The position numbers and the translations under genes were made by a program. From Phialocephala subalpina (Eukaryota; Ascomycota; Leotiomycetes; Helotiales; Mollisiaceae), in the NCBI GenBank assembly GCA_900073065.1, contig FJOG01000035.1:304317-368316 (forward strand): a DNA stretch of 64,000 nucleotides, read 5' to 3'. Below the pieces are notes generated by a model. The model worked only from the letters and a program-made list of their open reading frames with translations, made no database searches and was not told where the DNA came from. Every line of letters starts with the position of its first letter. Positions within the stretch are counted from its first letter, which is position 1. Below, piece by piece: positions 1-11,436 of this stretch.

Positions 1-228
1 GCGAGAGGGCAAGGAATCAGAAGACGATGGTCGTCTTGAGACCATAATTGAGTATTCGTTTTAGAATGGCAATGATGGCGAACTTTGGCAACGAGAAACT
101 GGTCAACCGCACGCATCCCCAGAACAAGCGACCAACGACAATCCACCATACAGGGCGGCAGCCTAGCTCCCTCTTCCTCACAAAGACCACAAAGAAAGCT
201 ATAAATTTAAATGAGCAAATTTCTACCC

Positions 229-301
229 GCTTTTTAGTGTAGCGGTAACACGCCTGGTAACCAAAGAAAGGAATCCTTGGGTTCGAACCCCGGGGAAGTC
301 A
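229..301 (+). tRNA. tRNA-like sequence, probably a tRNA pseudogene
   Basis: A tRNA outline is visible: a D-arm with GTGT/ACAC stem around 238-254 and a T-arm with loop TTCGAAC closed by five pairs around 277-294. The 3' acceptor GGAAGTC pairs with GCTTTTT at 229-235 except for one C/T mismatch and several G-T pairs. The anticodon arm does not fold into the normal 5-bp stem and 7-nt loop (19 nt instead of 17), so no anticodon can be named. It is followed at once by a palindrome and a T6 run. It is probably a decayed tRNA or the tRNA-derived head of a SINE-like element. Confidence 0.45.
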
Positions 302-303
302 TA

Positions 304-351
304 TGGGTTCAAGACTCGGGTGTACCAAGGTACTTCCGGGTCTTGAACCCA
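304..351. repeat. Near-perfect 48-bp palindrome followed by T6
   Basis: TGGGTTCAAGACTCGG (304-319) is complementary, with one G-T pair, to 336-351, and the centre (GTACC-AA-GGTAC) extends the pairing. T6 follows at 352-357, which matches a Pol III terminator. Lying 2 bp after the tRNA-like sequence, it could be the 3' part of one short Pol III transcript. The function is unknown. Confidence 0.7.
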
Positions 352-552
352 TTTTTTGCTTCCTTATTTTTTCCCGACCAAATTCCGAAGAGTACGGTAA
401 GATAATAGCAAAAAATATAGTCGCTTGGTGTAGGGACTCCGAATTCGGCCGTTCTCGCTACGGAGTCGAGAGGGGGTTGGATAGCCGAGAAGTACTTTAG
501 ATTTAGGGGCAAGGACTTAGCGCTTCGGAGTAAAATGAGTGGCATATGTGGC

Positions 553-1052
553 CTGCCATAAATAGGCTTTCTTGTGGTGCAGTTGATTCCCAGATAAGAC
601 GCCCGCTCTTACTTTCAAAGGAGAGTAAATGATAACTTTGATGACTCAAGCAGAAAAGACAATGAGAGCAAACAGATTGTACGAGCAAGCGAACTGTATC
701 AGCAACTATATGCATCGGATTTGAGAGTGCTTGAAAGAGAAGGGTTTATTGTGCTTGATGTTCTTGGATATTTGGGCCATTGAGACAGCATCAGCAAGCA
801 AACTGCCATAAATAGGCTTTCTTGTGGTGCAGTTGATTCCCAGATAAGACGCCCGCTCTTACTTTCAAAGGAGAGTAAATGATAACTTTGATGACTCAAG
901 CAGAAAAGACAATGAGAGCAAACAGATTGTACGAGCAAGCGAACTGTATCAGCAACTATATGCATCGGATTTGAGAGTGCTTGAAAGAGAAGGGTTTATT
1001 GTGCTTGATGTTCTTGGATATTTGGGCCATTGAGACAGCATCAGCAAGCAAA
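553..1052. repeat. Exact 250-bp tandem duplication (two copies)
   Basis: Positions 553-802 and 803-1052 are the same 250-bp sequence, head to tail, with no difference seen. The flanking bases differ on each side, so the period is exactly 250. The right edge (1052/1053) is the point where the aldo-keto reductase stops resembling its family. The unit itself shows no recognised coding content. It could be a recent real duplication or an assembly artefact. Confidence 0.9.
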
Positions 1053-1883
1053 TTCCAGATGTGGTGACCACTACGACGCCCATCTGCATCGTCCATCTCA
1101 GCAAGATAGCTTCTTGACAAACACCATACTTTTTCGCAAGTTTTTCAAGGACAGGATCAAGTGGGCCAGGACGAGCTTTGGTGATCGGACTCAAAGGACC
1201 ATACGCCGCAGTAACAATACCCCTCTCTTTCGACCACTCAACAATGCCTTCTCTTTGCAAGTAAGGACTGTACTCTAGCTGGTTGATCACGGGTTTGATG
1301 GTAGCGATTTCGAGAATGTATTCTAGGTGTTGGCGAAGATGGTTGGAGACGCCAATGGCTTTGGCTTTTCCGGATTTTTGGATGGCTTCCATATCTTTCC
1401 AGGCGGATTGGATTGCTTCCTTGGAGACGGGGTCGGTGAAGAAGGGGGAGTGGATTAGGTAGAGGTCTACGTGGGAGACGCCGAGCTTTTTGAGGGAGGC
1501 GTCGAGACCGGCTGAGATGTTGGAGATGTTGTTGATTACCTTTCATTTGTCAATTCTCAACCTTTCAACGGACATCGAGGAATGGAAAGTGAAACAGAGA
1601 GGGAGGGGACAGTGAGGTTCACCTTCGTTGTGATGAACAACTTCTCACGTGGGATGCCCGACTCCTTAATGGCAACTCCGATTTCAGGCTCAGTATTGTA
1701 TAGTTCAGCTCCATCGAGATGGTAGTATCCGAGTGAGAGTGCCGTTTTGATGTATTCTACTGTTGTGCGGTCGAGTTGATCGTAGTTGCTCATCTTGAAG
1801 AGAGCTGTGCCGGTGCCATATGCAAGCATGGGGATTTCAGCACCAGTGCTGAGTTTAGCCGTTGGAAGGGACTTTGACGCCAT
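949..1883 (-). CDS. Aldo-keto reductase, C-terminus replaced
   Basis: This is an NAD(P)H-dependent aldehyde/ketone reductase of the aldo-keto reductase superfamily, a cytosolic TIM barrel. Exons are 1883-1623 and 1539-949; the intron starts GTGAAC, and splicing joins ITTK to VINN in frame. The catalytic tetrad is present: Asp57, Tyr62, Lys87 and His117. The motif IGVSNHLRQHLE and the strand ending in VTTSG follow in family order. After VTTSG the family has 30-40 more residues (a conserved helix and the C-terminal loop). Here the frame instead runs into the tandem-repeat unit and gives an unrelated tail of about 32 residues. The protein is therefore C-terminally altered and may be inactive. 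The start is the ATG at 1883, the first Met before the beta-strand. Substrate unknown. Confidence 0.8.
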
Positions 1884-3950
1884 CTTTCATGAGTGTTTGA
1901 GGTTGATGGAATGAAGTTGAGTTGAGTTGATGAAGAGAGAGAGGTTCCGAAGTGCTTATATTGGTGATAAGCGGATGTCTGAGCCCGAGTACGAATCCGA
2001 AGAGGTGGATGTTGAAGCTTCCGTAGGCGAGCTCGGCGAGGGTTTGAGTTCTTGGCGGAAAGGTCGATAAAACTGGCCGCTGATGGTTTCCTAGACAGGA
2101 CTTTGAAGAGAGTTTATTTCCTATTGCAATTCACAGTCATGCTCACCTTCTCGTTGTGCTGACAAACGTGAGGAAGCTCAATCAAGAATTGCGGGGTTCT
2201 GCAAGGGCGGGGGCAGTCGAAGCTTGATAGGCCAAGGCTGCTCTCAACTCAGCCACCAAAAACGACATCGACAACTTTTTGCCAAGTATCGAGGATCATA
2301 GGAATAGTTTGATTGTGTAGATGTCTGCTCTGAAGAAAGACAACACTCGTTTGGCTTCGGCGAGCTCGCCGAGCAAATGTATACGTACTATACACTTCGA
2401 ACATCCAGAGGCTCGTCCACGAGTGAGATCTTCGAAGAGTAGCCCGCCGCGTTGAACTTATTATCGATACATACCATGATGCCGGTGATAGAGCTGCATC
2501 GGAAAATTCTCGGGTAGGAGATGCCTCCGCGGGCAGAACCACCCACAATGTTGCTTCGGGTAAGTGACCAACGGCAAGCTTGTTGATGATAGCGACTCGG
2601 CTCTTCTTACTCGATGATCTTGAGGCTCGCTGAGAGTTTGCGCCTATCTGAGTGAGAAGCTGGCCAAGGCCAGAGATGCAGGCGCTCGGCAAGAATCATC
2701 CGAGAAAGGGATATGGGCCAGGTCGAAGATGCACGCGGCTGGTCAGTGTCCCGGAGATCGTCTGAATCTCAGAGTCTCCCCAAAAAGGATGCGTTCCTGA
2801 TCGGAAGTCAAAAGTTCCCACCTGAAGAACCAACCTTCGCAAGAACGAGATGGCAAACTCTATCGAAAGTTGAGCTTGCGAGTCAAGGTAGCGCACGGCA
2901 TGAATATGTCAAATGTCCTGCAACAAACAGGTGGACTCTTGAATCCGGGGTACAATAAACAAAACGTCCGCGCGTCTGAAGAAACTGATGTCAAGTAGTA
3001 TCATCCGTCCTGTCATAAACACGAAGGTGTCTGAAGATCGATGGAAGAGGTATCATCTGTTCTATCATAAACACGCGCAGTCTGAAAGTCGGTGTAAGTA
3101 GCATCATCTGTACAGTACTACGGTATGATAGTACAGAGAAAGAAAAGGGAAGAAACCTCAAATCCGGCCCGACGAACTTCCGGTTGGTTCTAGGCTTAAC
3201 CTGAAGGTTACTCCTGTAGCCGTGTCCTTATGTAATTTCATTTCTCGTTTCTCGCGTGCACCTTCCACCTCCTAAATTCTACCCTCACACACACACACTC
3301 TCTCTCCGCCTCAAGCATCATGAGGATCTTCCTCCCCCATCATTCACACCACAATGCGTTTCCCGCCCATCAATAGTCGGGTCACATCCATTCGCAATCC
3401 GCACCTCTCTCTCGGTCAGTGGCGCACACACACTCGAGGTCGGATAGCAAACAACCGCGACTATCACCGGCAACAGGAGTTACCGTGGCTTGGCGTCTCT
3501 GTCCGGTCTCACGGGGTATGAAACGATTCTCATGCACCCTCTGCAAAGAAGCCACTCCCTACCCAAATTCACCGCAAAGGAGACGTGCCACACGCTGATC
3601 TGCCTGCTGATTGCTCCAATGGCGAACACTAGAACAGTCCTGTCCTAACACGCATCCATATGGAATTGCAGGCCTCCGGGAACCATGCCACGCTTGGACG
3701 GGAACTGCCCCAAGAGCCTGGACATCAAACGGATACAAACCTGGCAAGTCCTCTTTCATCTCGAGATCCTGAAGTGAGGAACTCGTTCAATTGTATTTCA
3801 TGTTTTCTACCTTACGATAATATCATTCTTCCTAATATCTCGGCTCCTTTGCATCTTCCCATGACGTGCCAGTTTGGCGCTTCGGGAGCTTTGCGACCTC
3901 GTTCGAGGTGATACATAACATTTGGGGACTGAGGGGTCACAGAGGACACG
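1884..3950. other. Intergenic region between the reductase and the P450
   Basis: No supported gene is seen. It contains GC-rich palindromic bits built on GGCGAGCTCGCC near 2025 and 2360, a 51-52-bp minisatellite at 2945-3115 and CA/CT-rich stretches at 3285-3310. A 147-codon open frame on the minus strand (2249-2692) has no domain and is not called. Confidence 0.5.
2945..3115. repeat. 51-52-bp minisatellite, about three diverged copies
   Basis: The core TCATCCGTCCTGTCATAAAC starts at 3001 and recurs with changes at 3053 and, truncated, at 3104. Each copy carries CATAAACACG, then a GTCTGAA block, then a TAGTATCATC-like block. A partial copy (ACAATAAAC ... GTCTGAAGAAAC) precedes the first. Confidence 0.7.
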
Positions 3951-5774
3951 ATGTCGACAAAAGATGCGAGTGCGGGCTTTCTAGCCGCAGCAATGCTGTC
4001 GAGTCCTGGAGGAGCGGTGGTTGTACCAACATTCGTTGCGGTTGTGTTGGCGGTGGGCATAATGGTTGCGCTCAGCAAAATTGACGAACTGGATGAGAAG
4101 GAACCGCCATTGGTGAAGTCGAGGATACCTTTCTGTGGCCATCTGCTGGGGATGTTGAAGTGGCAGGTGGGGTACATGCAGATGTTGAGGTGAGTTGGAG
4201 CCATTGTGGACGAGTCGCATCGAGTCGCATTGCTGATCACTTCTTCCAGTTCGAAAGTACCGTCCTACTCAGCCTTCACTCTCAGAGTATTCTCGAATCG
4301 GATATATGTCATTTGCGATCCTTTTTTCATCCAATCTGCATACAAGAATAGCAAGGCCTTCGACTTCGGTCAATTCGTGGTGGAATCGTCGCAGCGGGCA
4401 TTCGACATTGGTGAGCAGGGCATGAAGATAATAAGGGGAGAGACGGCGCCAGGATACGACCCAAATGGCAAGTTCCTGAACGGCAATGAGGGAGATTGCT
4501 TTTTGAACGAGAATCACAAAATTATGGTGGAATGCCTTTCTCCTGGCACTGGTTTGTCGGAGTTAAACAAGGGGGTCCTGGAGAAAGTAGCAGGATTTCT
4601 TAATGTAATAGATGGAGACGGAGAGACGTTCGGTCTTTACAGATGGATTCGAGACGTCCTGACCCTCGCCACGGCAGACGCTCTCTACGGGCCCAAGAGT
4701 CCATTGAACAGCGACAGCAGTCTCATAGACGGTCTATGGTAAGAATAAGCTTAATCCCACACAGACCAACTGTTAACACGACCCAGGGACTTCGAAGAGA
4801 ACATGACCATGCTCATGCTCAACTTACTACCCACATTCATATGTCCAAAGGCATACAAAGGCCGTTTGGACATCAAACACGCATTCACAAAATACTACGC
4901 CGAAAACCACCACCTCGGCGCCAGCAAACTAATCCGCTCACGACTCGAATGTTGTCAGCGATGGGGATTCAGCAGCAACGACATCGCCAACTTCGAAATT
5001 AGCACTCTCTTCCTCGCCACCACAAACTCCATACCCACCTCATTCTGGCAACTATCCTACATCCTCTCCTCCCCATCTCTCCTCGCATCCATCCGAACAG
5101 AAGTCGAATCCATCGTCTCTCGCAGAATTAGCTCAGACGGCGTCGAAGAAGCTATAATGGACATAACAAACTTCCAAACCCACTGTCCCCTCCTCCTCTC
5201 CACCTTCCATGAAACCCTTCGCCTGGTAGACGCCGCGACCTCCGTTCGAGCAGTCATCCAACCCACGACACTAACCTCCTCTTCCTCAAACCAAACTTTC
5301 CAGTTGAAATCTCCGTCTGTAATTCAGTTACCGAGCGGGATCACGCATTCGAGTCCGAAAATCTGGGGCGAGGATGTGAATGAATTCGCGCCTGAGAGAT
5401 TTCTACCGAGTACGAAAGCGCGACTACCAAAAGAGAAGAGGAGAGCTCAAGCGGCAGGGTATTTTCCCTTCGGAGGAGGCAAGCATCTTTGTCCGGGACG
5501 GCATTTCGCTATGATGGAAATCTTAGCTTTAGTTGCTGCCACAGTTGTAGGATATGATGTTTGTCAAGATGATGATGTTGTTGGGCTTGATAAAGTCCCA
5601 GAAAGGGCGTTCCAGAAACTTGGAACGGCGGTTAGAAAACCGGTCGCTGATGCGGATGTGAGAATCAAGCGACGAGAAGGCTGGGAAGACGTGAGGTGGA
5701 GTTTTGGAGAGGGGAAGGGAGTCGTGGATTTTGGAGGGTTGGTGGGGGAGAGCGAGAGTGAATACTCCGAGTAA
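3951..5774 (+). CDS. Cytochrome P450 (CYP7/CYP8-like)
   Basis: A heme-thiolate monooxygenase anchored in the ER by the hydrophobic segment near residues 20-42. Exons are 3951-4189, 4250-4738 and 4787-5774; both introns are GTAAGA/GTGAGT...CAG and splice in frame, giving 571 residues. Landmarks are the I-helix segment LATTNSIPTSFW, the ExxR motif (Glu385-Arg388 in HETLR) and the heme loop FPFGGGKHLCPGRHFA with axial Cys478. The I-helix lacks the usual acid-Thr pair and has Asn instead, as in the CYP7/CYP8 group (sterol hydroxylases, prostacyclin synthase) and its fungal relatives. Substrate unknown; a sterol or lipid is a guess from the family. No neighbouring biosynthetic genes were found, so it looks like a stand-alone P450. 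Confidence 0.92.
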
Positions 5775-6769
5775 TCAGCTCTCCACCCTTCCTTCCACCT
5801 TCTCCATCTTCTTTCCACTCCTCATCTCCCACCCATTATGCAGCATTCACGTCACCGTTCATTTTAGGAAGTTATTGGATTGAAGCATTTTCAAAGTACC
5901 CCATTTGCGAGCATTTACCTATTCATCGCCATTACGACATGTTCAGAGCGAGAAGAGAAGCAATAGAAAGAGGACACGCTCATATTGCATTGTATATAGA
6001 ACCATTACCCTACGATCTAGAGGTCTGGATACTTTTCTTGATCGAACCATACGTTTATCATATGATAACGATGGCTTTACATACAACATAGGAACCAAAA
6101 AATTATATATACTTCTGGAAATGATTTGTTCATGATTCGTGAACCTGTTGGTTCTCTCTTGGGTGACTTTGAGAACAGTAAATGAGATGGGAATTTGGAG
6201 GACTGCGGTGCGGTGGGGTGGAATATTGGTATTTGAGGAACAGTGGAGAGGTGACAATCGGTCAGCAGTTGTGGGACATTCACAGGTCTTTGAATCTTCG
6301 TTCCTTCCATCGACATTGACAGGAATGGAAGCCGCAATCCCTCGTTCGTCAAGAATGTACTGACAACTTTTTGGTCAATCCGACTCAACTTGATAGTATC
6401 GAAGGATGAATCTGAAATCGCAGAGATCTGATAATCGTGTATTGAAAAGCCAATCTGGACATGGCTCGGTATATTTATAAAAAGTACTGTCTCGTACGGT
6501 CCTTTGAATCCGGCTCTCTTCGATATTTTCCACGCTCACACGTGCGTATAATAATACAAACAGTCATTACGCCCAAAAAACAAAGCAGCCACCCGGATAT
6601 CATATTCCATCCCGTAGACGCTCAAAACTGTGCCGCTGAAACGCGCTGATGCAACAACAAAGAGCCACCCATTCAACCCGCCAGCTTGTAATAACCAAAA
6701 AAACGCCACCCATTACATGAATTATTGTCCATCTTCCATCTGCGAAGCCGTCCATGGAACATGAACAGC
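5775..6769. other. Convergent intergenic region
   Basis: The 3' flanks of the P450 (plus) and the photoreceptor (minus). Only short open frames without domains are present. Nothing recognised. Confidence 0.5.
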
Positions 6770-9455
6770 TTACTCGATTCGCAGAGAGTAAGGAGACGAA
6801 CTTCTCTCTGTTTCATTCTCACCATAGCTGCGAATACTTCCTTGTCCTCTGACACTTCCCTCTCTACCTCCATTCATGAGAGCGAAATCTCTCAAGCTAC
6901 CGTCATCCTTGTGATGAACAGGCACCGTTCGTCCAAATCTTGGATCCACAGGAGGTGCCATCTTGAATCGCCTGCCGATTGGTGTTGCTGCTTCGTCATC
7001 GACAATGACAATCATCCAGATACCAATGGCACCATTGCTGCCGATAAGTGGTGTGCAATGGACCCAACGATTTCTTCCTTCCAAATCGTTCTTCGAAACC
7101 CACTTGACCTTGGCGGTGACACCACGACCATCCGCCAGAGCCTGAGTGAGTTCTTCGCGAACTCTATTCGACCCACCAATTTTGGCCATGAAAGGACTTT
7201 GCAAGATTCCTGGAATGCGAAGACTTGGACTTGCGAAGAGAATTCGCAAGCTAGGGTATGGGCGGACCAGGAGGTAGTTCTCGTAAATCCCGCTCAATCG
7301 TCCACTGCCTCGGGTCAAGGGCGAGTAGTGATTCTTTGTTCCGTCAGGACTACCTGAAGTGATCAACACACGAGGCTTCGACCAGTTTCCGCCATCGCGA
7401 TTCGCATCTCCGTCACGTTCTTGGCTCTCCTTATGCATTCGCCCTCCCTAAGAGAGAAAAAGTCAGCGAAATTTCAAGAGAGGATACGAAGAACTTCCAG
7501 GAGCATGTCTCTTACCCATCTTCGGACTGTATCCAACTCTTGTAAGTTAAGCATCTCGCTGAGCTCCTGGAATTCGTCCTTTGAAGCCCTTCCATCATCC
7601 GTATTCGCTTCTTCGTTCGCTTCTGACATGATGACAAGGCGCTTCAAGGACTCCATGTCGGAGCATTCTTTGACCAAACCAGACACATCGACTTGAGCTC
7701 CAATGAAATACCTGATGGTACCTCGGCTGTCGCACAGAGGGGCACACATCAAAAGATTCATGAAGGGAGATCCATCTCGACGGCTATCATGGAGTCAGCT
7801 CAGTTGGTTTCCAAAATGGACATGGCTTACTAGTTGAGAAAAACTTCGCAATGCTCCACGCCGGCTTCAATCTTCTCTCGGATCCTCCTCACACTGAATG
7901 GATTTGTCTTTGGACCTTGTAGAAATCTGCAGTTACGTCCAAGGACATAGCTCATTCCGTATTGTGTCGTTCTGTGGAATTCTGGTTCCAGTTAGCTCCG
8001 TGTCCTTGAGAATTGATAGAAGAGCTTACCTTCCGAAGCAAAAATGATTGGATTGTCAGATCTCGATGGATCTGTCAAGCAAAAGACTTCGGCAAGACCT
8101 TCTGAAGCTTCCCTCAAACTCGAAGGCAGAGTTCCTGTAACTCTCCTTTGGATAGACAAGCTGACAGTCTGGATGTAGGTATGCGTGATGAAAGCAGGTA
8201 AATCCTCTCTAACCAGAGCGTCAAATGCCTTTTTCGATTTCGCTTCCAGATCCGCATTGATCGTCTTGCTGGCAGTACTTTTGGTGAAGTCAAATCCATC
8301 AATGGGATCCAAAGACTCTGCAATGGCATTCGAGTAGCTGATAGCTTTCAAGGCTTTGATGGCATCAAGGTAGTAGATCAGAATGGGTATAGAAGCAGTC
8401 CGGTGTGCGCTCAAAAAAGCCGTAAATCGTAACAAGAGAGATGGATCGTTGAAAATGACCTGCAAATGCTCTGTCGAGAACAGTTGCTCAGACCTGGTCT
8501 CCAGAGAATACAGCTTCAGTCCATGGTCGACTGGCGCTACAAGATCAAACGATCCGGGATCCAGGTCTTCCTCGTCCAAAGGCTCAAGCAGATCATTGTC
8601 ATCCGCACCCTTCGATTGAAGTGCAGGAAGAGAAGTGACGTTCGTCTGATATGAAGATCGTTCGGAAGCCCGCGAGGTCGACCTTGGACTTTCCGTAGAT
8701 GCAGGAGACTGAATGTTGTTCGAGATTGGCATCCCTCGGCGGTGTCCTCTACTTGACTCTGGACGATCCTCGAACTCGAGCCGCCTGGGCGACATCGGCG
8801 TCTCTCGCTCCTCTGGATGGTGTTGCTGTGCACTAGGAGAACGCTGCACCGTGCCTTGATTCTCAAGAGGCGCTCTCTCTTGTTGGTTTAATGGCACAGT
8901 ACCTCTGCTTCGACTGCTTGAATGTGAAGTAAGTATTCGTACACATTTTTTAGACTGTTGACCAAGCTCACCTCGAACGTAATGGGACGTGCGTAAGCGG
9001 TGGAGGTGGTTCCAAATCGTTGACCAACGCCACCAGCTCGTGCGTATGTGGTGCGCGGGGAATATCAAGTCGGCCGTCCCTCTTCGTCTCTTTCGAAGGT
9101 CGAGAGTCGTTCTTCCTATACAGTGGAATATCCCTCACTTCTGCACCGTATTCCGACTCGAGGTCGTCGTTGATAGGTGAAAGACGTCGTGGATGGTGAG
9201 CAAGATTCATCTCGTCCTGGGGTCCAGGAGCTGGAGGGAACTGGGTAGATAAATAAGTGTTAGTTCATTAACAAACTTTCCGCCCTCGGTAGCAGTGGAT
9301 ACGGAATAGCGCCTCTGATGCAGTAATCTGGATTTGCACGTAGGATGCAGGGACACCCGTGAGCATCTTATACAAATCGAGAGCAGTGGGGGAGAATAAG
9401 GACATACCAATGACCAGCCCTGGACCTTAGGCTCCTTGGTGTCTTTGCTTGACAT
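6770..9455 (-). CDS. RGS-LOV photoreceptor (BcLOV4-type)
   Basis: A blue-light flavoprotein that couples a regulator-of-G-protein-signalling domain to a LOV domain. Six exons: 9455-9408, 9240-8972, 8916-8030, 7981-7831, 7783-7516 and 7447-6770, all GT-AG, giving 766 residues. Order: a disordered Ser/Pro/Arg-rich N-terminus (to about 240), the RGS-like helical domain from about 250 to 390, then LOV with the flavin motif GRNCRFLQ and photoactive Cys419. The LOV core is completed across two splice sites by NYRRDGSPFMN and YFIGAQVDVS. A C-terminal PAS-like region follows. In Botrytis the related BcLOV4 binds FMN and moves to the plasma membrane in light through lipid binding. The same behaviour is inferred here, not seen. 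The partner would be a G-alpha; the G-gamma subunit gene lies at 44.3 kb. Confidence 0.92.
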
Positions 9456-11436
9456 CTTGCTTTGACACCCGGAAGTGGAAGCGTAACTACTTGCAGGTGA
9501 TGGTGGTCCGTTGACGCTTGATCTGTTGATATGCTATGCGCTTGGCTGAACTATTGGGGAGTGCTAGAGGACTTAGTTGAAAGTAGACCTCATCGATCGT
9601 TCCGAAGGAGACCAATTAATATGCAGAAATACCTCCCGAGTAGTGAACGGCAGTGAAGCTTCAAATTGCTGGAACTCCCGCTGTTGGTCGAAGATTGAGG
9701 GAGCGGAGATTTTGGGAGGCATATTTTGCTGGTGGCCCCAACTATGGAGGCAATTAAGTAACGGACATTCCTTCACTCCTGCCATGTTGGAAAGAACAAA
9801 ATCCAAGTAGGGTAGTCGCGCTCGCGGACCTCCTTCTGCAGTCTTTCTGTAACATTTTTTCCTTCTTTGCCTTGCTCCCACTTCTCTCAGTCCACATATA
9901 TAGATTATACAGGTCATGACAGACGTTGGTGTTGACGACACCGTTTCACGATATCAAAAAGAAAACATTCACGTTATCGCTCCTGCACGTCTTCCTGATC
10001 ACAGGCCACTCGCTTAAAGGCTCCCCCTGCTGCCCCTTTTTATGGGACCATCGCATGCGCGAATATGATCACTCACAAAAAAGAGCTTGTTCGATCTTCG
10101 ACCCCATCAACGTGTTTTGACGATGGGCTCGTCAATCGCCGTTGTGCTTTGACTTGCGCCTCATGTGCAGTCATTCGTGCAGGCTTCGTTGCTCATCATA
10201 TTAATTTTCAGCTCACGAGATATAGAAGATGAGAAGTCCAGATTTCCCAAAAAGGCAACCCATGAAATTGTCACGTAGCCCCGGCAGAAAAGACAAGGTA
10301 CCAGGGTAACAACCCCATGTTCCGGAAATAAGGTTATTGGTTGATAAAGCATGGTATATTGAGGCCGAGTTCCATGGAACTTCACTTCATCATCTCTTCT
10401 CGACAATACATGCAAGCCACGAGAAGCCATATCAATCGGTACCCAGCGACCTATTCACTGCCACCGAACCTTCTCGACGTCCTCGAGCACTGAGGACAGT
10501 CTGGCATGTGCTGCTGAAAAGCTCAACCTTTACACAACATAGCTCGGGTCTAAGCTGGGTCTTAGCAGACGGCTAAGAACCTGTGGCTTCGTCCCAACGT
10601 CGGCAAGAAGAACAGCCTCCCGGGAATCCATGATGAAAGTGGAGAGCACTAAGCACTTACAGACTTTTCTGCATGCCAATCTTCATCCCGATGCAGTGGA
10701 GATCTGTCTGTTATTTCCAAACACAGCCTAGCTCTGAAGGTCAACGCGAGTGATGTCGACCAGACTGGATGGCACGATGACGAACCGAGAGCACTGATGC
10801 ATTGTTGATCTTCCGGGGAAGCTTAGCGCGAGCTCCAGCCTTCGAAGTTACCTTTAAGAAACCCGAAAGGAGCTCTCGAGCGACCGTTGTGGCTTTCTCT
10901 CAGCCTTCCTGCAACTATCAATTCACATCACACTCAACAAGCACCTGTCATCCAAGAGCGTAACATCGAGACGCTGATACCAAGTTTGCGGAATCTGGTA
11001 CCGAGCCGTTCCTTGTCCAGAGACTATCGAGGGGTCAGCATAGGGAGGAAGGTCAGTAACATGAGTGCTTCTTGTGCTTTAAATTGCTGTTGATTTTGGT
11101 ATCTGCGATTTACTTTCTCTGCTGTAAATTAGCAGGTATGGTTGCCTTTCTAACTCTCTTCAGATGCTCCTGGTCCATGCTACTCCCAAATACAACCCAC
11201 AACTCCAGCTATGATGTGCTAGCCATATTCCTAGAACCCTGACAATCCGGCAAATGTACACTCCCTCATCGTGATTCAGGTGTTGGTCTGAGCAGAAACT
11301 TTTCTACTGCAGCTGGAAAAATGTGAACCCTTTTCCCACAGGCGTTCTCTGTCGATGTGCCCAGACAAACTTTATCCCCTATCCCTTGACGGTCTAAGCG
11401 AGCCGACCCTCCATCTGATCTCTGATCTACAATAAC
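9456..11436. other. Long intergenic region
   Basis: It holds the promoter of the photoreceptor gene at its left end and the 3' flank of the DUF3431 gene at its right end. Open frames at 9573-9941 (minus) and 10337-10576 (plus) are short and lack domains. No RNA gene or repeat was seen. Confidence 0.4.

Noticed and set aside
553..1052. Transposon or CRISPR-like array
   Set aside because: Only two identical copies without spacers, inverted ends or a transposase; a simple tandem duplication fits better.
2249..2692. 147-codon open frame on the minus strand between the reductase and the P450
   Set aside because: No domain, composition typical of random GC-rich sequence, no splice or promoter support.
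9573..9941. 122-codon minus-strand frame upstream of the RGS-LOV gene
   Set aside because: Starts in the photoreceptor promoter, no recognisable domain or conserved pattern; probably leader or promoter sequence.
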